64,000 bases of DNA from Streptomyces sp. WM4235 (GTDB lineage: Bacteria > Actinomycetota > Actinomycetes > Streptomycetales > Streptomycetaceae), in contig NZ_LGDE01000226.1 in NCBI RefSeq assembly GCF_001279725.1, positions 130,342 to 194,341 of the forward strand. Direction: 5' to 3'. The notes beneath the pieces are model-generated. The model had not been told where the DNA came from. It worked only from the letters and a program-made list of their open reading frames with translations, and did not search any database. Of the stretch, positions 28,231 to 34,444 are shown one piece after another (position 1 is the first letter of the stretch; each line of letters opens with the position of its first letter). The position numbers and the translations under genes are program-made.

Positions 28231-28463
28231 CTCGTTTGGGTAGCCAAGCCTCGCCAGGTGACTCCTGGTGGGGCCTCTTCGTAGGGTGACGGCAGTAGTT
28301 GACGGCAACGTCAACGGAAGAGAGCAGCGCAGGCTGGCGGTTCCTCACCGTCGATCCTGGCCGCCTCGGGACCGGTCGGGCCGTCGAGGGCGGTGCCGAG
28401 GGTGCCACGCGTCGCGCAGGAACCAAAGTCGGAGGGTGAGCTGTTCAGAGTTTCTTTACTTGA

Positions 28464-29138
28464 TCAAGGCGGTCCGCTGGCGCGGCCCGTGCGCGCTCCG
28501 GCCCCTCGGGGCCGCCGCCCGCTCCTGTCTCCGCCCCGCGGGCGACGGCCCCGCTGGTCCGGGCGCGCAAGACCACCAGGAGACCCCCGGGCGAACCTGG
28601 AGAGCAGGCGCTGGGGGATGCCTGCTACTGCGGCGATGGTGCGGCGTAGGTGGAGCATGAAGCGGGCCCACAGGGCGGGTGCGTGGGCGTTCCAGAGGAC
28701 CGCGCCGGTGTAGTCGTACCGGTTCGGATCCAGTGTGTTGCCGAGGGCCGTGTCGTCCTTGGCGTGAGTGCGCTCGCAGCGGCAGCGGGCGGCGGTGCTG
28801 GAACGCCGGCCGTGGACGGCGCCGTACGAGGGAGCGGTGCGGGTGGCGAACACCCGGGGGTGGGAGGTGACCTGCTCGGGGATGTTCTTGCCGCCGCGGA
28901 GTCCTGCGGCGATGAGTTGGTAGGTGTCCTGGCGGTAGAGCTCGGCGCAGGAGGGGCAGCTGGTGGTGCGGCGGTTGCCGCAGCGGACCAGGAGGTGCCC
29001 GGCTGGCATCTTCGCGGAGTCCAGGTGGCACAGGACGCCTTCGTGGGGCTTGACGGAAACCCGAGAAGCCCAGGTCAGAGGCCTACTGCGGAAGCTGTCG
29101 AAAACGCTCCGCTCCCCTTCTCGGAACGCTCTGCCCAT
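28464..29138 (-). pseudogene. Relic of a pSAM2-type replication initiator (RepSA-like), truncated
   Basis: The translated core keeps the zinc-finger-like segment and following helix typical of AICE replication initiators: LLVRCGNRRTTSCPSCAELY, the run ending HPRVFATRTAPSYGAVH, LDPNRYDYTGAVLWN and LRRTIAAVAGI. After the last motif the homology stops and the frame becomes low-complexity Arg/Gly sequence, so the catalytic C-terminal half (about 250 or more residues) is missing. The N-terminal part upstream of the zinc segment also looks degraded, and no ribosome site precedes the first codon. No integrase, excisionase or transfer gene is nearby, so this is probably a scar of an old integrative element. 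From 28231 to 28463 only fragmentary sequence and a small inverted repeat (28298-28315) are seen. Confidence 0.72.
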
Positions 29139-29395
29139 CGCTGCAGCTCAGAGCCCTATCGCCAACACGGTCGACACCCAGCTCACCGGATGGCCGAAAC
29201 GGCCCTGTCAGCCCGTCTCGGTCATCCGCCAACAGGGCACCAGGAACAGGGCGCGTCGAGGTTCCGATGCGGGCCGCCGGCCGCCATCGCCGTCGCCGTC
29301 GCCGTCGACCATCCACCGAAGAGCATTGTGTTCATGTGTGAAAGCTGGCTCGCATTGCTCCTACCTCGCCTGTCGGAACATGATCAAATGGCGCC

Positions 29396-29866
29396 ATGGT
29401 GTGGGACGAATGGGAAAAGGCCAAGGTAGATGTCGCCGGCGAGCGCCAGGTGTCGATGTGCCTCAACTAGGTGACCAGCGGACCTGGTGGCGGTCAGGCC
29501 GACCTGGTCGTACACCAGGATGACCTGGGCGAAGTGGGCCATGAGGCCTTCCTGCTGCATGGGCAGCTGCAGAAGCAGGCCGACATCGCCGGCGCCGGTG
29601 CCGACGGGTCAGGAAACGGCTCCACGATGCAGGCCGCAGGATCCTTGAAGACGGCCGGCTTCTCTCTCGGCGGCGAGCTGGAGACCACCGTGTCCGTGTG
29701 GACATCTCAGGTGAAGACGGTCCTGCAGGCATGCGCCCACATCTCGAACCACCTGGACTACTCCAAGAAGGCGCACGCCGCGGACGACGAGGCCATCGCA
29801 GCCTCGCTCCGCAACCGCGACGGCTCGGCCGTGCCCGTCTCCCGCATCGACGAGTACCTCAAGTAG
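29396..29866 (+). pseudogene. WXG100-like small protein gene with an in-frame amber codon
   Basis: Translation from the ATG at 29396 gives MVWDEWEKAKVDVAGERQV then SMCLN, the characteristic opening of a Streptomyces WXG-like family (WDEWE...LN). The next codon is TAG (29468-29470). The same frame then continues without a break (VTSGPGGGQADLVVHQDDLG) through a helical domain (QVKTVLQACAHISNHLDYSK) to a stop at 29866. In relatives as I recall them the LN is followed by a sense codon, so a single CAG-to-TAG change would explain the stop. A GTG directly after the stop (29471) could restart a 131-residue protein, but it has no ribosome site. It sits 10 bp before the effector-like gene. Whether a functional partner protein is still made is unclear. 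Confidence 0.65.
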
Positions 29867-29876
29867 GGAGCACGGC

Positions 29877-31316
29877 ATGGACTACTCGGACCTCATGGAA
29901 CTGGACCTCACGAAGCTGGGATCCGCCGTTCAGGACTGGAAGCGTACGGCCGACGCTCTGCAGAGCCTGGGGGGACAGGCGCGCGACGGGGCAAAGGCCA
30001 AGGCCGAGAAGGCCCGCTGGGAAGGCGTGAACGCCGGTGTGACCCGCGCCTTCGTCGGTAAGACGGTCAAGGAGATAGAGGACCTCCACACGGAGGCCAA
30101 GAGCATCTTCAGCGTCCTCCAGGACGCCCACTCCGAACTGGTGACCATCCAGCAGCAGGCGAAGAACGTGACCGCCGATGCCAAGGAGGCAGGCTTCAAC
30201 GTCCGTGTGGGGCAAGGCGGCGCGGTGACGATCGAGGATGCCCTGGTCTGCGAGGTGGACGGTCCCGGCCAGCGCAAGCAGGACCTCATGCGCTGGTACG
30301 CCGACACCCTGAGCGGAGTAGTGAGCCACGCGGCCGAGGTCGATGCCGCTGCCGTACGCGCTTTGCGCGGCAGCCACGGCGCGGATCCACACAACGCCGG
30401 CCATGCGACATACACCTCCCTCGACCAGGAAATGCTCCCCCGGGCACTGAAACTGGCCGGGCTCGGCGAAGAGGCCAACGCCAAGCAGCGGAAGGAGCTG
30501 CAGCGGCTCTGGCAGTCACTCGGGCCCGAGGCCCGGGCCCAGCTGTGGACCCAGCACCGGGACGACCTCCTTGCGGCCGGGTTGCTCCGCCCTCAGGTCA
30601 AGCAGGTCGCCGCGGACGACGGCGCCGGCCCGTACGACGTCGAATCGCCAGGAATAGCGGACTACTGGAAAGAGATCCAGGCCAACGGCATCTCGAACTC
30701 CGGCGACTTCATGGGCAAGACCGACGCGGCCCGACACATGGATCACTACCTCAACGGCAGCGGCAAGACGCTCGATCTGGACGTCGACCGCATGCTGGCC
30801 GACGACCCGGCGCTCCGGGACGAGGTGGCACGGATCCGGGCCACAGAGCAGGACGAGTGGCGGCAGCAGGCACTGGATGCCTTCGAGAAGTCAGGCGGCA
30901 AGCCTGTCGCCATCCCCGTGGAATCCGGCAGCAGCGGATACGAACACGAAAAGGGCCCGGACGGTACGAACAACTGGTACCTGGCCGTAGGCAGCGGCAT
31001 GACCAACACGACCGGGGTGGTCACCGCCGTCCCCGGACCCGATGGGAAACCGCAGGTCAGCATCGACTACCAGGTCAATGTGTGGGACCGCTACAACTGG
31101 GACGGAATCAAGGCCACGCCGATCGGACCGACCACCGTCACCGATGCCGACATGGCCCGCATGCACACGACAGGGCTGGCCAGGGAGTTCGACATGCGAG
31201 GAAGCAGCTCGGTACAGCGACACGATCTGTCGGCGGGAGGGTCCTGGCCCGCGCCCGAGGACACCGGGCGGAGCGGCACCCGCACGGACATCGGCCGCAA
31301 TTCGGCCGCCCGGTGA
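29877..31316 (+). CDS. Effector-like protein of a WXG-type (ESX-associated) locus
   Basis: A 479-residue soluble protein with no signal peptide. The first 130 residues are helical with WXG/LXG character (WKRTADALQSLGGQ, then a coiled-coil-prone stretch up to about 105). A conserved helical middle segment (MLPRALKLAGLGEEANAKQR) leads into a C-terminal domain from about 255 (ADYWKEIQANGISNSGDFMG ... VNVWDRYNWDG) that I do not recognise. The ATG follows AGGGAG. Its position between a WXG-like gene and a lipoprotein gene matches type VII-secreted polymorphic toxin loci, where the C-terminal domain is the toxin and the lipoprotein or next gene protects the producer. That role is inferred from context. 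Confidence 0.72.
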   Translation: MDYSDLMELDLTKLGSAVQDWKRTADALQSLGGQARDGAKAKAEKARWEGVNAGVTRAFVGKTVKEIEDLHTEAKSIFSVLQDAHSELVTIQQQAKNVTADAKEAGFNVRVGQGGAVTIEDALVCEVDGPGQRKQDLMRWYADTLSGVVSHAAEVDAAAVRALRGSHGADPHNAGHATYTSLDQEMLPRALKLAGLGEEANAKQRKELQRLWQSLGPEARAQLWTQHRDDLLAAGLLRPQVKQVAADDGAGPYDVESPGIADYWKEIQANGISNSGDFMGKTDAARHMDHYLNGSGKTLDLDVDRMLADDPALRDEVARIRATEQDEWRQQALDAFEKSGGKPVAIPVESGSSGYEHEKGPDGTNNWYLAVGSGMTNTTGVVTAVPGPDGKPQVSIDYQVNVWDRYNWDGIKATPIGPTTVTDADMARMHTTGLAREFDMRGSSSVQRHDLSAGGSWPAPEDTGRSGTRTDIGRNSAAR

Positions 31317-31846
31317 TCCGCGCACCACGCCCGGGCCCCGCCCCGGCGCTCGCAGTGGCAACGGTGCTGCTCGGCGTGCTCGCCGCGGGATGCTCCGGGG
31401 CGTCCGGCGGTAGCGGCAGGGAAGGCGGCCGCTCGGCGGACCCGGGGACGTCCGACTGGGTCGAGGGGGCCACCGCCGAGTCCGTCGCCCGGACCCTGCA
31501 CGTGGAAGTCCCCTCGACAGCGACCCAAACCGCGGCAGCGCACCGCAGGGGGTTCCAGGACGACGGGTTGATCCTGTCCTTCGTCCTGCCCGCGGAAGCC
31601 GTGGACTCCTTCCTCACCCAGCTGAAGCCGGAGCAGCCCCTCAGACTGCGCGCGCAGCCCTTCGCCGCCGAGGCAACACCGGCCACGCCGTTCGCACGCC
31701 TGGGGCTGCCGGAACCGGATTCGCTTCCCAAGGTCAGGGAGGGGCAGGTGTGCGCTCCCTGCAAGGGCGACCTGAACTGGCTCAAGGTCGCGGTGGCGCA
31801 GATCGACGAACGGAGCAGCCGCGTCTACCTGAGAGGGGTCGACTGA
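31313..31846 (+). CDS. Putative lipoprotein, possible partner or immunity factor
   Basis: A 177-residue protein with a short basic N-terminus, a hydrophobic core and a lipobox (LAAGC at about 23-27), so it should be lipidated and face the outside of the membrane. The mature part is acidic with two nearby Cys (CAPCKGDLNWLKVAV) and is otherwise unrecognised. The GTG start overlaps the stop of the effector-like gene as GTGA, indicating translational coupling. That tight pairing supports a role in localising or neutralising the upstream protein. Confidence 0.75.
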   Translation: MIRAPRPGPAPALAVATVLLGVLAAGCSGASGGSGREGGRSADPGTSDWVEGATAESVARTLHVEVPSTATQTAAAHRRGFQDDGLILSFVLPAEAVDSFLTQLKPEQPLRLRAQPFAAEATPATPFARLGLPEPDSLPKVREGQVCAPCKGDLNWLKVAVAQIDERSSRVYLRGVD

Positions 31847-32014
31847 CGCCCGCAAGAGCCGCGGTGCGGTCTGACGCCCAGCCGTCCGCAGAGACAGCGG
31901 TGTTGCAAGCACACGTCAACGCGGTCGCGCCCCGGCAGGGGGAGGCCGGTCCAGTCGGCCTTCGTCGCCAGGACGCCGGCCCCCAGCCCATCAGAACACC
32001 CAGGCCCCGCGCCT

Positions 32015-32043
32015 GCGGCAATCCATGCGACCACTCCCAGCAC
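32015..32043. repeat. 29-bp direct repeat, copy 1
   Basis: The sequence GCGGCAATCCATGCGACCAC plus nine further bases is identical to 39302-39330 in the same orientation, and similarity extends further upstream of it (CAGCCC...TCAGAAC...CCCAGG). The two copies bracket the GNAT, radical SAM, NB-ARC and transposase-like genes. Confidence 0.85.
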
Positions 32044-32061
32044 AATCCAAGACAGCTCACA

Positions 32062-32430
32062 TCACGCAGGCGATGTCTGGCACTCCTCGCACCGCCTGAT
32101 CGCCTGCCGTGTGATGTTTCCGTCGGTCGCGGTCGCCGGATAGCTACTGCTCAACCGGTGCCACAGCCCGGCCGGAGGTGTGGGGATCCAACCCCAGCGC
32201 GGGGCGGTCACCAGTTCCTCGGTCAGATGGGTGCAGGCCCCGGGAATGTGCGCGTACTGCGTCGGTGAGATCAGAATCGTGTCCGCAGGGAAGCGTCGCC
32301 ACTCCTGCCGGGGCGAGGTCGCTGGGCGGGCTTTTGGCGCGGATCCGTCGGGCGGGCACGCACAGCCCAGCCCGATGATGAAGTCGCAGCGCTCGCAACG
32401 CCATTCCTTCACGGCCCGCCCCACCCTCAC
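32062..32430 (-). CDS. Small Cys-rich protein, function unknown
   Basis: A 122-residue protein with an N-terminal pair of Cys knuckles (CERCDFIIGLGCACP) and a C-terminal CEEC, suggesting a structural zinc site. The middle (ISPTQYAHIPGACTHLTEEL) resembles a family of small Streptomyces hypothetical proteins. The GTG start overlaps the stop of the acetyltransferase gene as GTGA, so the two are probably one transcription unit. No function can be assigned. Confidence 0.6.
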   Translation of the reverse strand: MRVGRAVKEWRCERCDFIIGLGCACPPDGSAPKARPATSPRQEWRRFPADTILISPTQYAHIPGACTHLTEELVTAPRWGWIPTPPAGLWHRLSSSYPATATDGNITRQAIRRCEECQTSPA

Positions 32431-32900
32431 GTCCTACCGGTGTCCACACGGTAGACGATCTTCCCATCGAACTCCGCGAACCCCAACGACTTGTAGAAGG
32501 CGCGCGCGCCGGGATTGTCGCGGTCCGTCATCCACTCGACCCGGCTGCATCCGGGACGTGCTGAGGCCAGGGCCCGGAGCTCGTCCATGAGGCGGGCGCC
32601 GACGCCCTGGCGGCGGAGGGTGCCGCGGACATAGAGCTCTTTCAGGAAGAGAGAGTGGGAGGAGCCGGCCGCCGGCCAGAGGAACGAGTAGGCGGCGAGC
32701 CCGACGAGATCACCAGCCTCGTCCTCGACCAAGAGAGCGGACGCCAACGGCGGGGAGCCGAAGAGCGCCTCCTCCACCTGGGAGCGGCGCTCCTCGAGCG
32801 GCTGGATCTCGGTCGATCCGTAGAACCGTTCGATCTCCTCGATCAGATCGGCCACTGCCACGGTGTCGCGCCTTTCGGCGGGGCGGATCGTCACGGTCAT
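32427..32900 (-). CDS. GNAT family N-acetyltransferase
   Basis: A 157-residue GNAT-fold acetyltransferase. The N-terminus reads MTVTIRPAERRDTVAVADLI, and motif A for acetyl-CoA binding is ELYVRGTLRRQGVGARLMDE, followed by the typical NPGARAFYKSLGF motif B. The ATG at 32900 is preferred because AGGAG lies 6 nt upstream; upstream in-frame ATGs would extend into unconserved sequence. The gene is 79 bp past the radical SAM stop on the same strand. The substrate is unknown; it could modify the neighbouring peptide or be unrelated. Confidence 0.85.
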   Translation of the reverse strand: MTVTIRPAERRDTVAVADLIEEIERFYGSTEIQPLEERRSQVEEALFGSPPLASALLVEDEAGDLVGLAAYSFLWPAAGSSHSLFLKELYVRGTLRRQGVGARLMDELRALASARPGCSRVEWMTDRDNPGARAFYKSLGFAEFDGKIVYRVDTGRT

Positions 32901-32978
32901 CGACATCTCCTGTCGCTCTTTCATCGCTTCACTCGTTCGTTTCCATACGTGATCCTGGCGTGGCGGCACGGCTCGTGG

Positions 32979-34133
32979 CTACGGGGGCGTCAGTGCCTGA
33001 GGAGCCCAGCCGTGCTGGCGCAGGGAACCCTGAACATGCCGGATGAGGTACTCCAGATCCGCACAGTAGACCGAGGGGTTTCGGTAGCCGCGCTCGGTGC
33101 TGAAGCGGTGCGGCAGATAGCCCCCACCGCACACCTCCACCAGAGGACAGCTCTGGCACTGATCGGCGAGCGCGGCCTTCCCGTTCTGCCGGTACAGGAG
33201 CTTCGGCTGGTGAAGGACCTCATTGAAGGACTGGCTGAAGACGTCGCGTCCCAGCCAGGAGGCACCTTCCTCGACGGACCGCAGGGTGTCCACGCCCTCG
33301 ATCGTGCCGTCCGACTCGATCACGATGCTCGTCGGCGGGGCCAGGCCGAGGGACTCCACCGAGCTGTGCACCCCGGAGCTCAGCGCCACGATGTCCTCCA
33401 GCATCCGCACACTGTGCCACTGCTCCGGCCGGGCGAGCCAGGCGTCGTAGACGCGGCTCATCCACAACCCGTACTCGGGCACACTCGGGTCGTCGCGATG
33501 CGGCGGCTCGTCGTGCGTCCCGTGCGGCAGGCCGAAGTCGATCACAGGCGGCTCGAACGACGCCAGGTAGTCGTGGACCTCGACCGGGTCGTTGGCCAGG
33601 TCGACGACCGCGAGCAGCCCTGCAAACAGGTGCGGCCGGGACCGCAGGAGTTCGATGCCTCGTACAGCCGAGCCGGCGCTCGATCGCGAGGCGTGTGTCA
33701 GCCGGTGACGGTCATTCGCGGTCGGCGGTCCGTCGAGGCTGACGCCCACGACGACCGCGTACCGCTCGAAGAGGTCCAGCCACGGCTCGGTGAGGAGCGT
33801 CCCGTTGGTTTGAAGCTCGAAACGGACCGCCACACCGGCCGGAACACCCTCCTGTATGGCGCCGAGCAGGTCTGCCATGTGCCGGGGGCCGGTGAGCAAC
33901 GGCTCACCGCCGTGCAGCACGACGTGCACACTCCGCAGGCCGTGCACCGCCACGTGCTCACCGATTCGCAGCCCAGCCGCCCGGGCCACGTCCGCACTCA
34001 TCCGGGCAGGCAGGTGCCGCCACGCCTGGTCCGCGGAGTTGAAGACGTAGCAGTAGTCGCAGTCGATGTTGCAGCGATTGGCGACCTTGAGGATGAACGA
34101 CCGAAAGGGGGCGACGTCCGCGCGCGGTGTCAT
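32979..34133 (-). CDS. FxsB-family radical SAM/SPASM peptide maturase
   Basis: A 384-residue radical SAM enzyme. The SAM-cluster motif is CNIDCDYCY near residues 21-29, with GGEPLL (SAM binding) near 77. The C-terminal SPASM region carries the auxiliary-cluster cysteines (CQSCPLVEVCGGGYLPHRF, then VYCADL). The pattern RSFILKVANRC ... VSLDGPPTANDRHR ... YRNPSVYCADLEYLI is that of FxsB enzymes, which form cyclophane crosslinks between an aromatic residue and a nearby side chain in a ribosomal peptide. It follows a 63-codon peptide gene by 13 bp and a NB-ARC/TPR gene, the usual partners of this family. The family call is firm; the crosslink is inferred. Confidence 0.9.
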   Translation of the reverse strand: MTPRADVAPFRSFILKVANRCNIDCDYCYVFNSADQAWRHLPARMSADVARAAGLRIGEHVAVHGLRSVHVVLHGGEPLLTGPRHMADLLGAIQEGVPAGVAVRFELQTNGTLLTEPWLDLFERYAVVVGVSLDGPPTANDRHRLTHASRSSAGSAVRGIELLRSRPHLFAGLLAVVDLANDPVEVHDYLASFEPPVIDFGLPHGTHDEPPHRDDPSVPEYGLWMSRVYDAWLARPEQWHSVRMLEDIVALSSGVHSSVESLGLAPPTSIVIESDGTIEGVDTLRSVEEGASWLGRDVFSQSFNEVLHQPKLLYRQNGKAALADQCQSCPLVEVCGGGYLPHRFSTERGYRNPSVYCADLEYLIRHVQGSLRQHGWAPQALTPP

Positions 34134-34146
34134 CGAGCGGAACGGC

Positions 34147-34338
34147 TCAAAGAGGCCAGGTCCAGATCAGCGAAGCCTGGTGACCACCCTCGCCAGCGTG
34201 GTTTGACGCCGTCTGCTCGGCCGCCAGCCGCTGCCGTACGCGGACGGCGACACGGTCCAGGACGACCGAACCGTTGATGGACTCCGCGACGACGGGCGCC
34301 GGAGCATGCGGTGCGGGAACGGGCGTACGTGACGGCAT
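34147..34338 (-). CDS. Putative RiPP precursor peptide ending in WTWPL
   Basis: A 63-residue peptide gene directly upstream of the radical SAM gene, with GAGGAG 7 nt before the ATG. The Pro/Ala-rich N-terminus (MPSRTPVPAPHAPAPVV) is followed by a leader-like amphipathic helix (SINGSVVLDRVAVRVRQRLA) and a hydrophilic stretch ending QASLIWTWPL at the stop codon. The two Trp sit at -5 and -3 from the C-terminus, exactly where Phe and Ser lie in FxSxx-COOH precursors, so this looks like a WxWxx variant. In darobactin the crosslinked residues have the same i, i+2, i+4 spacing (Trp, Trp, Lys). The gene is small and could be missed; its reality rests on ribosome site, spacing and the aromatic C-terminus. 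Confidence 0.75.
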   Translation of the reverse strand: MPSRTPVPAPHAPAPVVAESINGSVVLDRVAVRVRQRLAAEQTASNHAGEGGHQASLIWTWPL

Positions 34339-34444
34339 TCGACGCTCCTCGGGGCAGTACAACGACGATTGAGGCGGCAGGCCAGCCCGCAAGGTAGCAG
34401 CGCCGCTCCCCTCGGCGACACATCGAATCCGGCCACGTGCCCGG

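Noticed and set aside
34130..34423. A 97-codon frame overlapping the RiPP precursor on the same strand
   Set aside because: It lacks a ribosome site and any leader/core pattern, and its Arg-rich translation looks like an out-of-frame reading.
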